DNA from: Tritrichomonas musculus
Lineage: Eukaryota > Parabasalia > Tritrichomonadida > Tritrichomonadidae
Assembly (NCBI GenBank): GCA_039105265.1
Contig: JAPFFF010000048.1
Span: 806,001-870,000 of the forward strand
DNA: 64,000 bases
Reading direction: 5' to 3'
A program made the translations under genes and the position numbers. A model generated the notes under the pieces. It was not told where the DNA came from and searched no databases. It saw only the letters and a program-made list of their open reading frames with translations. This document shows positions 11,049 to 21,348 of this stretch, piece after piece (the stretch's first letter is position 1; each line of letters opens with the position of its first letter).

Positions 11049-12564
11049 TTTACGTAAAATTTTAAAATAAATTTCAATTACACTCGTCATTGTAGAATCT
11101 GCGACTGTTCATTCCATAATGCTGCTACTTGTCCTGTAAAGAAAGCCTGGCTGGCAAGCAAGAATCAACATAATGATTATATCTTAGTAAAAAAATATCT
11201 AAGCGCCTTCTTTTTCTATTAAATACTCATGAAAATTAAGCATGCTTTAAATTACATTTATTTTATATTTCCTTTTCATTTTACGTAAAATTTCAAAATA
11301 AATTTCAATTACATTTCATTTAAATTTTATATTGATTTAGTCATTCCAATTTTAATAGGTTTCTTTTTATGTTAGAGCAATTTATACTTATTATTCTGAA
11401 ATCCTTTTTTTAGGTTTAATCAATAAAAATTTTTTGATAATTAGTAATAAACTTACACATCGCAATACATACTTTATTGTTTTTTTGGTTTGATATATAT
11501 ATATGTATATAAACACATTTGGTTTTAAAACAAATCTATTCTAATTTTAAATATTATAGTATTAGTAATTGACTTTATTTTAATGTTTTAATTGTTTTTA
11601 TTATCATATTTATTTTCTTTCCATATCTTTTTCTATCCTAATGAGTATTATATTTGCTTTTTTACAGCGAATTATTTTAAATCGGAACCTTAAAATTTAA
11701 TAATGAGAAATATTTAAGGCCAAATATATGGCTAAAGTAGGTCAATTTTGAGAGAAAAGCAGCAGTTATTTTTTTTTAGCATTGATGATTTGAGGAAAAA
11801 TTGGAAATTTTCCATTTTTTTCCTTTTTATGTAAGAGTTCATATATTTAATTAAACAACATAAGTTAACGTTAAAACAAAAGGAATTTAACACATTTTTG
11901 GCTATATAAGCTAAATAAAATAGACCAAATATGCTTTCAAAAAAATAAAAATTTTGTTCTACTAAAATCTTTCGATCCTACCTTTTCCAAATAATTTATA
12001 TAATTAGATATCAACTTATTCCATGACAGTAATTTTTAATATTTATTATTAGACTAAAAAGAATCAGAGGAATGATAAAATCCATTGATTTACTTTTTTG
12101 AGAATGATTAAAAATGCAAGTTGGAAGATGATTTACAATAATGAATCAAATAAATTGAATATCTAGAGCAGTTTTTTGATAATATTAAATGTTTTTGGCC
12201 AGTATTTCTAATTTAATGAATTTTTAAGTACAATTTAACATGTTCAGAAAAGGAAATCGGAGAGAATCATTATTTTGATAAAAGCTTGTGTTTATTCCTT
12301 CAAAATAAAATAATTTTGCTAAATAAAATACAAAAATAAGCTTTATTAGAACTTGCAATACCGATATCAATAAGTAGTAATTGTAAAAACCATTTTTTAA
12401 TGATTTCTAATCATATGTTCACATTTATAATTCGATTTTTCTAGCTTCAAAAAAGATAGTGATCAAATAAATCATTCTATTTTGCATTGATTGTTAAGTA
12501 TATATTTATTTACCTTTTTGAACTGTCTTGTGTATCTGAAGACTTATCTTACTTCTATCTTTTT
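11049..12564. other. Non-coding interior of the 4.46 kb element
   Basis: No gene is recognised. A direct repeat of about 36 bp (starting TTTTACGTAAAATTT) occurs at 11047-11083 and again at 11279-11315, bracketing a less AT-rich 200 bp segment (11085-11170) of unknown origin. Confidence 0.55.
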
Positions 12565-13010
12565 CCTTACCTCACAACTTATCTTACAACTTATCTTACA
12601 ACTTATCTTACAACTTATCTTATAACTTATCTTACAACTTATCTTATAACTTATCTTATAACTTATCTTACAACTTATCTTATAACTTATCTTATAACTT
12701 ATCTTATAACTTATCTTATAACTTATCTTATAACTTATCTTACAACTTATCTTACAACTTATCTTACAACTTATCTTATAACTTTCTATACTACTTATCT
12801 TACAACTTCCTATACTACTTATCTTACAACTTCCTATACTACTTATCTTTTACCTTATCCTATTACTTACCTTACAACTTATCCTGCGACTTATTTTATA
12901 ACTTAATATACTACTTATCTTTTACCTTATCCTATTACTTATCTCACAATTTATCCTACGACTTATTTTATAACTTATTCTACTCCTTATCTTACAACTT
13001 ATTATGCCTT
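12565..13010 (+). repeat. 12 bp minisatellite (ACTTATCTTAYA)n
   Basis: Runs of ACTTATCTTACA and ACTTATCTTATA alternate from about 12573 to 12780. They then pass into a 24 bp higher-order form (ACTTATCTTACAACTTCCTA then TACT) and degenerate copies up to about 13010. Because 12 is a multiple of 3, the array keeps a Tyr/Leu/Thr/Ile frame open (12487-12906), which I regard as an artefact. Confidence 0.93.
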
Positions 13011-13039
13011 AGTATTCTGTTAAAGCTCGATTTACAGGT

Positions 13040-13255
13040 TTATTGTTTATGTGCTTTTCGAGATGCTTTATAAGGATATGCAGTGTAATATAATATATCA
13101 TCTGGCCAATTGGTTTGCTTTGCAGCATATCTATCATTGACTCCATGGAATTTCATCATTATTAGAACGAGCATTAGATTTTTTGAATTTGATTGATTAT
13201 GTTCAGCTACACTTTTTGCGACACCTCTATCGAAATATCTGATCAGGGAGTTCAT
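13040..13255 (-). CDS. Small ORF of unknown function inside the 4.46 kb element
   Basis: 71 codons from an ATG at 13255 to the TAA at 13040. It is less AT-rich than its surroundings and has balanced residue composition (GVNDRYAAKQTNWPDDILYY), unlike chance frames here. No family is recognised. It may be a remnant of a longer gene captured in the element, or a small element-borne gene. There is no initiator-like motif immediately upstream. Confidence 0.3.
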   Translation of the reverse strand: MNSLIRYFDRGVAKSVAEHNQSNSKNLMLVLIMMKFHGVNDRYAAKQTNWPDDILYYTAYPYKASRKAHKQ

Positions 13256-14217
13256 TAAATATATAATACTGCTACTTATCTTTCATTTTATTCTACAACT
13301 TTTCTGACAACTGTTCATTTCTACTATTTTTTCAATTTATCCCAAAACTTTCTATTTTTTCCCACATAATTAACCCTTACGGTCGTAAGTTGGAGAGTTC
13401 CGTTGTCAAATCAGTAATTTTGCCGAACCCGCTCTATACAATAGCCGTATTTTATTTGGTCGTTTTTGAGAAGAAATATAATTAATTATTTACAAGTAAT
13501 TTCTTATTACACATTTGATAATAGGTGGAGGAGACTTCAGTCTTAAAATAAAATTGGATAATTGATTTGAGCAGGCGAGGATGATTAGAGTAAATAATGG
13601 TATGCTGATGCTGAATAAAATCAACTAATATAACTGCAAGGACAATCATATGCAAGTGAGATTAGTTTCTGTAATAAATTGGTCTGGTTTATTAAAATAT
13701 AAAGCATGAGTTACGGTATATATATAAAAAAAAAAAACGTTAAAATATTAAGCGTGAGTTTTTTTTTTTATCTTAACCAACATGGATTCAAAGCAAATAT
13801 TCACAAAGTTTTAACATGACCATTTATTATTTGAAAAAGTTACCGTTTTTTATATGCCGTAATTTCTATTCCATGCGCTGTAATTCCAAATTTCGAGAAT
13901 GGCAGTGTTTAAAAATTGGTGATGTCAAGCTCAGATAGAAAGGGATTACGAAACAGCCGAATGGTTACTACATAATTATACAAAAATTCACAAAAATTTG
14001 ATTAATCTCATAAAATTAAGTTTTGTAATTTACAATCTGTTTTTATATATATATTTGCTATTTTTAATTTTTTTACATAACCAGAAAACTCACATTTTTC
14101 ATTTTGTCAGAATTTTTTTTTTAATTTTAATCATTTTTATAAATCATTCAAAAAGTTCTAATAAAATAAACCATTCAAAAATAGTTGGAAAAAAATTGAA
14201 TGCTTTTTTTTTTTTTT
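13256..14217. other. Non-coding interior of the 4.46 kb element
   Basis: Nothing recognisable apart from a slightly GC-richer stretch at 13378-13460. The 73-codon plus-strand frame at 13998-14219 is Phe/Ile/Leu-rich and looks like chance. Confidence 0.5.
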
Positions 14218-14287
14218 GAACTTTTTGAGAGGGGGGTGCTGATATTTTTTTAGAACTCGGGTTCACTAGGATTTGACCCTAAAATTT

Positions 14288-15238
14288 ATCATTTTTTTTT
14301 CATATGTTGATCATTATTTTGGCACCAATTTTCATTTCAAAACATTTTTTTGAGGTAAAATCATATAATTTTGTTAAAATGAGATGAATTAATATAATTA
14401 TTCGATATGACCTTATCTTTTTATAGTTTAGGAAAAACATACCGAAATTTTCTAAGTGGTATAATTGTAATAAAATACCACTTGTTCGACTCAACCCTGT
14501 GCCTTATTTTTTTTATATTATTTAAAATAAAATTTATTTTAATTTAAAACTTTGTTAAACGCATCCAAAAGCTAAATATTGCATTCGTGCTATCTTAATT
14601 TTATTATATTCTGTTTTTAACTGAAATTCTTCAAAATTTTAAATATCAATAAGATGAGAAAAAAAATACAAGCAAATAAATCATAATGAATTAATCAAAT
14701 ATATTAGGGAAAATTCAAAATATATGAAATAATGAATTTTATCAACCCAATAAAAATACCTGTTTTATTTTAGGTAAAAAAATTGACCTCAACGATCAAT
14801 ATTTTCAAAATTTTTCTCTTCTCCCTCCCCGCTCGACAACATTTTTCGCAAACTAAAAAAGCAATTATTTGACCTTTTTTGATCGTTATTAATTGAAAAA
14901 AATTGAGAGGATATTTGGTGACCCAATTTCTACGTTTTTTTAAACCCATTTTTCTTTTTTTGGCCCACCCAGTGCCACCCTATATAATATTATAATAATT
15001 CTTTAAAAATTTGTCTTACATATGACAAGATATAAATTCAATATTAAAAAAATTTTGAATTGAATTGTATTGGCATATTTTAAAATTGTTTAAAAATTCG
15101 ACAATTATTTTAAATGATATATTTAACAAGCTTACATGTAATTAAATCATATTCAATAATAATCAAGTTTTATATTTAATTTCATGTAAATGGAAGAGAT
15201 TAAATGAATTCATTTGATAATCTAATCCAAATTTTGTA
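14288..15238. other. AT-rich intergenic region
   Basis: No gene is recognised. Small frames such as 14300-14494 on the minus strand are compositionally like chance. Confidence 0.55.
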
Positions 15239-15341
15239 AACTTTGTTTTTTAATATTCGCGTGTAAACTTACGGTTTCTAAGAATTTATTTCAAATATTG
15301 AATGATTTATTTTTTACACGCGAAAATTAAAAAACAAAGTG
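15239..15341. mobile_element. 103 bp TA-flanked MITE (copy 1)
   Basis: Flanked by TA at 15237-15238 and 15342-15343. Inverted ends of about 28 bp: the left begins AACTTTGTTTTTTAATATTC and runs to the GCGTGTAAA block; the right is its complement ending ...AAACAAAGTG. A second copy of the same length, in the opposite orientation, lies at 50418-50520. A Tc1/mariner-like miniature element is the best fit on the TA target and short size. Confidence 0.88.
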
Positions 15342-15439
15342 TATCTGATTAACAAAATTGGAAGTAAAATTATTATATACAATTTAATATTCATTTACAT
15401 AAAAAAATGCAAAATATTCAGGGACAAGTTCCTCTAATA

Positions 15440-15559
15440 TTATTGTGTAGGCGATTCGCTCATTCGAATGAGTTCGAGAATTAATTCTTCGTTGCCTTTC
15501 ACTTTCACCAGGTGACCGTCCTTGTTTACCGAAATATTCGAAATCGTGAAGTCAGGCAA
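15440..15559 (-). pseudogene. C-terminal gene fragment, family unknown
   Basis: A minus-strand frame of 39 codons ends in TAA at 15440-15442. It reads LPDFTISNISVNKDGHLVKV then KGNEELILELIRMSESPTQ. The composition is clearly protein-like and GC is higher than in the flanks. An in-frame stop lies directly upstream, so only the tail of a gene is left. I do not recognise the parent gene. Confidence 0.45.
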
Positions 15560-15627
15560 TTACGATATGTTCAATGAAAGTAAAGGAAGCAAATTAACGA
15601 GTAAACAGTTAAATCAGAAAACAGTTA

Positions 15628-15946
15628 AGGTTCTCCTTTCAAATTCAAAAGATTAAATTCAATTAGACTTCACAAATAAAATATGAATAAATATCGTCTT
15701 TAAAAACGAATTAAAATATTATATTCACGCAGATATATATTTTAATTTATTAAATAAAAACATTTTCATGAAATCTTATCGATTTTATTTTTTTACAGAT
15801 TGAAAAAAATAATAAGATTTAATCGTTAAGGTCAAATTTTTATATTTTTAACTAAAACTTTTTCCGAAAAATGCTCTATTGAATTATATATTCTATGAGT
15901 TAATTCAATATTGAATAATCTACATTTTTTTAGGGAAGGAGAACCT
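15628..15946. mobile_element. 319 bp TA-flanked inverted-repeat element
   Basis: TA at 15626-15627 and 15947-15948 flank inverted ends AGGTTCTCCTT (15628-15638) and AAGGAGAACCT (15936-15946). The inverted match is only 11-13 bp, so confidence is moderate. No coding frame inside. Confidence 0.5.
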
Positions 15947-16216
15947 TAAAACCTTTTTTATACGTTATGTTTTCTTTTTTATTTCAAATATTTTTCAAAA
16001 TCAAAGTGTAAATAAATCATTAATAATAAATTTTTTTATTTTATTTTTTAAAAATAAGGATAAAAAAAAAAAAAATATAATAAATCTGAAAACGATCATT
16101 TATGTTTCAAATTTTTTTATCTTAACAAAAATTTGTATAAGATTTTATTTTTACGATCATATTTTGTGAAAATTACATTCTGTAAAAAATTGAAAGAGAC
16201 AAAAATTTTAGAATAT

Positions 16217-19200
16217 ATGTCTTCAGCAGAACAGAATGAAGATCTTATAAAATATACCAAGCTTAACAAAATTGGTGAAGGATCATTTGGAGAAGTTTAT
16301 CGAGTTAAAGACACGGAAACAGGTCAAATGTTTGCAGCCAAAATCATGCTTAAGGAAGTAAACAGCAATTCGCAAGAAGAAATGCTTAGCATTTCACGCG
16401 AAGTTAACATCAATGCAAGTTTTGATCATCCTACAGTTTTAAAATTCATCAAATATAGTTCAAATAATTTTGAAAATAAACCAAAACCAGTAATTATTAC
16501 TGAATACGCCGCTAATGGTTCCTTGTCACAAATCATTGAACTAGAACGTCGTTAGCTCCTATTTTATGGAATGATACAAAAAAATTAATTATTATTTACG
16601 GAATTGCCTCAGGGATGAGTTATCTTCATGCACACAAAATTATTCACAGGGACCTCAAGCCAGATAACATATTAATGGATGATATGCTTTTTCCAAAAAT
16701 ATCTGATTTTGGCTTTTCCAAAAGGCTTCATAGCGACAAATCAATTACAATTCAATCGCAAGCTGGATTTAAAGGAACACCGATATACATACCTCCAGAA
16801 TCACTTCAGACAAATGAGCAAACAGAATCTGGTGATGTCTATGCATTTGCTATGATTATGTACAATCTTTTGACTAATGAAATTCCTTTCAAAGAGCTGA
16901 CGGATTTTCAACAACTTTATATTAAAGTTTTAAACGGAGAACGTCCATCTTTTAATACGATAATAGATCAAGCATACAAAGATCTCATTGAAAGATGTTG
17001 GTCTCAAGATCCAAAAGACAGACCAACGTTTGCCCAAATAGTTGAAGAACTTGAAAACAATCATGATTTTATAACGCCATCGATTGATGAAGACGACTTT
17101 TTGAATTACGTTGAATTCGTAAATGAATATGAGAAATGCTTCAAAGAAAAGAAAATTATTCAAATTGACGATTTCATCAAAAATCATGCAACCCAAACAT
17201 TCAAGAAAATTGATATTCGTCGTTACATAGAAGAGCAACAAAATGGTTCTTTCTTCAGTCGTTTGTTTAAGCCAGAAAAACTTTATCCAGCTGATGATCT
17301 CATTGAACTTAGTGAAAAATGCCAGCATTTGGTTACACAAGCAGAAAACGACCCAGAAAAACAGTTTCATATTGGTACATATTTAATTGAGGGGAAAAAC
17401 GGTTTTCCAAAGAAAATTGATCTTGGAGTAAAATATTTAGAAAGATCAATATCAGGCAAATTCATCGAATCTACAATTTACCTTAGTAAAATGCTAATTG
17501 ATGGTGAAATAATACCAAAAAATATAAAAAAAGCTAAAAAATATCTTTCGAAATACTTGAATTCAAAAGATCTTCGAATATTTGCTTTGTATGCAAGAAT
17601 TCTTTTTAAAGAAAACAACTATAAAGAATCTCGCAAATATTTTGAAATATGTGCAAAAGAAGGTGAACCTTATTCAATGTATAAATACGCAATGATGCTC
17701 TTATATGGTTTAGGAGGAAATAAAAACATCGATGATGCTATGTTTTATTTTAATTCATCAAAGAGTAAAGGCTTCCATAAAAGTGAAGTGTACCTTGCAG
17801 CATTATTAATATATGACAATAATGAATCATTTTGGAATCTTCCAACGGAAACACAAAGCTTCATAATAAGGCAAATCATCAAATATAATAAAGATAATGA
17901 TGAATCCAATGTATCATTTACATTGAAGAAAGTTCATATGAAATTAAAAGATACTCAAATGCTGTCTTTAAATAAATCGTTTTTATCAGATGACTTTAAA
18001 GCCTTGATGAGTAATTTTAAAGAAATTGAAGCTGAAATTGTTTTCTCTTCAAAGCAATTTAAATCAATACTGAATTTCTTTTATAAATTAAATATAAATA
18101 TAAAAACGGAAATCAGCGTTTTTATTAGGGATGTTAATTCAATTTCAAACAAGTTCGGACCAGATAGCAAAATAAATAAAATCATAATTGATGAATCTGT
18201 TAAGAAGATTGAACCATCAACTTTTGAAAATTGCTATTCATTAAGAGAAATAGCACTCTCTTCTTCTGTTGCAATGATCAACGACTATACTTTTTGTGGC
18301 TGCTCATTATTAAAACAAATAACAATCCCTTTATTAGTTACAAAAATTGGGAATTTTGCTTTTAATGGATGCTCGTCATTAAGACAATTAACAATTCCTT
18401 ATTCAGTTAAATTTATCGGAAAGCACGCTTTTGATGGATGCGCATTATTAGAACAAATAACGATTCCACCAGACGTAACATCGATAGAAGATTATGCTTT
18501 TAATGGTTGCAAAAATTTGAATGAAATCACATTTCCTTCTAGTCTAAAATCGATTGGAGATCATTCTTTCGATGGCTGCTCATCATTAGAACAAATATCA
18601 ATACCTTCTTCTGTGATTACAATAGGAAACAGTGCTTTTTATAATTGCGAATCATTGAAAGAAGTCACAATTCCTGCCTTGGTTAGTTCACTTGGAGAAT
18701 ATTCATTTTTCAATTGCCATTTAATGACGCGCGTTTCATTTATATCACCATCAAAAATCACATCAATTCAAACTTATTCATTTGCGAAGTGTTCATCACT
18801 TACAGAAATAACGATTCCTTCTTCAGTTGAATCAATTGATCATTTTGCATTTAAAAATTGCAGACAATTAAGAGAAGTTACCATTCAGGGTTCAATAAAT
18901 AAAATTGAATCAGATGCTTTTTTGGGATGCGCATTACCAGCATCGTCATTATTGGCTCATTGCCCACAAAGTTCGCAATTACCAATTATTTTCAAAATCA
19001 TCATTTTAGGTGAAAGTTGTGTGGGAAAATCCGCTATTTTGCTTAGATATGCTGAGAATAGATATCCCGAAATGATATCACAAACCATCGGTCTTGATCT
19101 GAAAACAAAATATATTGACATTGATGGAAATAAAGTCAAACTTCTGTTATATGATACAAGTGGTTGTGAAAATTATCGAGGCATCTATATAGAATATTTT

Positions 19201-19491
19201 AAAAGAATAGATTGTGCCATTTTTGTTATTGATTTAGCTAATTCCAATCCTTCATTTGATTTTGTTATCGGTCTCTTTAAAACATTACTAGAAAAATGTG
19301 GTCAAATACCTGTTGCTTTTTTGGGAAACAAATGCGATATCAAAAAAGAGAATCAATATGTGATTGAAGAAATAGCCAAATTACAAGAAGAGTACGATTT
19401 CAAATATTTTGAGGTTTCAGCGAAAGACAATATAAATATCGAACAAGCTTTTCAGTATATTGCAACTGAAGTTTATAATAAACGTTTTTGA
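16217..19491 (+). CDS. Kinase - Sel1 - BspA-type LRR - Rab-like GTPase fusion, with one frameshift
   Basis: The ATG at 16217 (MSSAEQNEDLIKYTKLNKIG) opens a kinase with GEGSFGEVY, the FAAKIM lysine, HRDLKPDN, DFG in SDFGFSK and PPES for APE, so the catalytic set is complete. A TAG at 16553 interrupts after IIELERR. The next frame resumes at once with APILWNDTKK, so a single missing base near 16551-16555 explains it; nothing else is broken. After the kinase (to about 17060) come Sel1-like repeats (17350-17780), about 10 BspA-type leucine-rich repeats (18160-18930, core SSVISIGNSAFYNCESLKEV), and a Ras/Rab-type G domain from about 18990. The G domain has GESCVGKS, NKCD and SAK, with DTSGCE where DTAGQE is usual, and no C-terminal prenylation cysteines. 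Composite length is about 1090 residues. Cytoplasmic signalling is likely. Confidence 0.85.
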
Positions 19492-20231
19492 AAGTTGAAG
19501 ATTTTAACTAAAATTTCTAAATTTATAAACACCTTCCAATAATATTTTTATATATGGTTTTATTTATTCATTGTTTCTATGCGAAGTTGAGACGTGGAGG
19601 ATCTAATAAAGATATCATCTGAACATTCAAAATCACTTGATAAAAAAACTGCTTTCTTCTGTATTTTAATTAGTGAAATGCATCAATTAATAAAATGAGT
19701 TCTTTACCTGCTCTAAAAGCATTATTTTTATATTTATAATTCCTCATCATTACATAATCGGTAAAGATTCTTATTTGCTTGTGGTCATTTCTAAATTGAT
19801 ATATATATATATAAATTCTGCCCAAATATGTTCGACAATTGAATTTTGAGAGAGTATTAAAGGTATCTTTTTTTTTTCCCCCCCTTATGTGCTTTTATAG
19901 TGATTCGAAAGTTTTTTCCAACTCTTTCAAAGCTTTGAGAGTAGCAAATGTCCCAAAGAAAGTTGTAATTCCTCTTGATGGCTTGGTTATTTCTATCAAA
20001 AAGCATGGTTTCTTATATAAAAATAAACTTTTCAAAGCTTTAAGAGCAAAAAGAAATGTTAAATACTTTTTCGGTAGAAATTGCTGGCTAGAGCTTAGTT
20101 TTATGTGAATATATTGATTTTTCAAAAATTGTGAAGATAAAAATTCATCTTCTTAAATTTGAATGATATATGGATAATTAATTCAATTTTTAAATAAATT
20201 ATTTAGAAAAATTTTCATTTCATTTTTGCAA
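19492..20231. other. Intergenic region with a possible BspA-like relic
   Basis: A plus-strand frame at about 19880-20108 contains two similar pieces (NSFKALRVANVPKK and KLFKALRAKRNVKYF) around ISIKKHGFLYKNKL, faintly like a BspA repeat. There is no convincing start and the similarity is weak, so I treat it as a possible relic rather than a gene. A T(11)C(7) tract lies at 19868-19885. Confidence 0.35.
20217..20231 (+). promoter_or_regulatory. Initiator-like motif of the cystatin gene
   Basis: TTTCATTTCATTTTTGCAAATG places a TCATTT motif 12-13 bp before the ATG at 20232. It matches the trichomonad initiator pattern TCA-pyrimidine-W close to the start codon. Confidence 0.5.
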
Positions 20232-20765
20232 ATGTTAGCAATATTTTCATTATTTGTATTTTCTAAACAGATTGATGGTGGATGGGAGACGATTTCTGTT
20301 CAATCAAAAGAAGTAAATTACGTTAGAAATTATCTTTATGAAAATATTCAAATTCTTTTCCCTGAAATTGAAGATAATGATTATATTATCGAATCAGCAA
20401 AACTTCAAATTGTAGCAGGAATGAGTTTGCAATTGCTTATAAAAACAACTAGACCACGATTATCATTTGTTATTACACTTTATATCAATCCACAAGGAAA
20501 AATCGCAATTAAAGATATTTCTAAAGGAGAAAATGCAAGGCCTGTTTTTGGTGGATATGTCTGGCATGATGTTTCTCATATTTCAAATCCAAATATTAGA
20601 AAACTCGTTCAAGGAACAATCATTGTTTACAGAACAAAAATTGAAAGAGGATTGAGAATTCACGTAATTTACAGAACTCCAGAACAGAAAATATATTCAG
20701 CCGTTTTTGCTACAAACCTACAGACAAAAAATGAAGAACTTGTTTATATTTATGAAATTCAATAA
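20232..20765 (+). CDS. Secreted-type cystatin with two tandem cystatin-like domains
   Basis: The ATG at 20232 gives 177 residues. MLAIFSLFVFS is a short hydrophobic signal-like N-terminus. Domain 1 (about residues 15-95) has the hallmarks of cystatins: GGW near the N-terminus (the conserved Gly), a long helix VNYVRNYLYENI, and QIVAG, the QxVxG papain-binding loop. Domain 2 (about 98-177) repeats the layout: GGYVW, helix NIRKLVQG, then KIERGLRIHVIYRT where the QxVxG loop has become KIERG. It should therefore be structural or non-inhibitory. Cystatins inhibit papain-type cysteine proteases, which trichomonads use as secreted virulence and digestion enzymes. Start chosen at the first ATG after the TCATTT motif. 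Confidence 0.8.
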   Translation: MLAIFSLFVFSKQIDGGWETISVQSKEVNYVRNYLYENIQILFPEIEDNDYIIESAKLQIVAGMSLQLLIKTTRPRLSFVITLYINPQGKIAIKDISKGENARPVFGGYVWHDVSHISNPNIRKLVQGTIIVYRTKIERGLRIHVIYRTPEQKIYSAVFATNLQTKNEELVYIYEIQ

Positions 20766-21348
20766 ATATTTCAAATAGATTTTAATCTTATATTTCATTG
20801 TTTTAACTGATATAAATTAATGTTGAAAACTTGTTTGCTTTTTTCAAATAAACATTTATATTCAAGAGAATGATGGATCCAACAAATCCATTTTATTATT
20901 ATTATAATTAAAATGGCCCTAAAAATAGATGTCTCATTCAAAAAAAATCGGGCTATAATCAAGTTAGGAAAAAATTGAATATTTTTTTCTCAAAATTAAT
21001 TTTTATTATCGTTTTCCCTTGAAGCTAATTATCTTTTTGAATTGAGCTAGGCTCACTAAAGTATCTGCTATAAAATGAGTAGTCTCAAAAAGTTCGCTCT
21101 TCAGAAAAAGTTCTTGATTATTTTGGCAAAACTCATTGAGCTACCTTTATTTCTCTCACTTTATTATTATTTTGGCAAATCTCATTCAACATTTTTTTGT
21201 GAATAGTGAATTGTATAGAATTTTTATTGGTGAAATATTGACTTTATGCAGTAAGATATTTTTTATCATATATAAAATCATATTTAGTACTTAAATACAT
21301 TTATTAAAACAATAACAAAAAAAAAAAATGTTAAAAAACAAACATTTT
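20766..21348. other. Intergenic region between convergent genes
   Basis: Holds the 3' flanks of the cystatin (plus) and Hsp70-like (minus) genes. Nothing else recognised. Confidence 0.6.

Larger units (their letters stand above)
9824..14280. mobile_element. 4.46 kb inverted-repeat element carrying two tandem arrays
   Basis: Imperfect inverted ends of about 60 bp lie at 9824-9885 and 14218-14280. Both contain GAACCC-GTTCT and an identical TATCAGCACCCCCCC-TCTCAAAAAGTT block. The 7 bp AAAATTT lies directly outside both ends (9817-9823 and 14281-14287) as a candidate target duplication. No protein of a known mobile-element family is recognised inside. The contents are a 122 bp satellite, a 12 bp minisatellite and a few small ORFs. 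Family undetermined; the ends are diverged, so the insertion is not very young. Confidence 0.62.

Noticed and set aside
12487-12906. 139-codon Tyr/Leu/Thr repeat ORF
   Set aside because: It is the 12 bp minisatellite read in a frame kept open by the period; no start context and no non-repeat protein sequence.
9824-14280. Polinton-like element
   Set aside because: Ends start with AG and a short target duplication is possible, but the length is far too small, the duplication is 7 rather than 6 bp, and no polymerase, integrase or capsid sequence is recognisable.
16930-17370. 146-codon minus ORF inside the kinase-LRR-GTPase gene
   Set aside because: Antisense shadow, Phe/Ile/Trp-rich, with no similarity.
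19839-20125. Overlapping ORFs on both strands upstream of the cystatin
   Set aside because: No good start and only a faint BspA-like pattern; kept as a possible relic in the intergenic entry, not as a gene.
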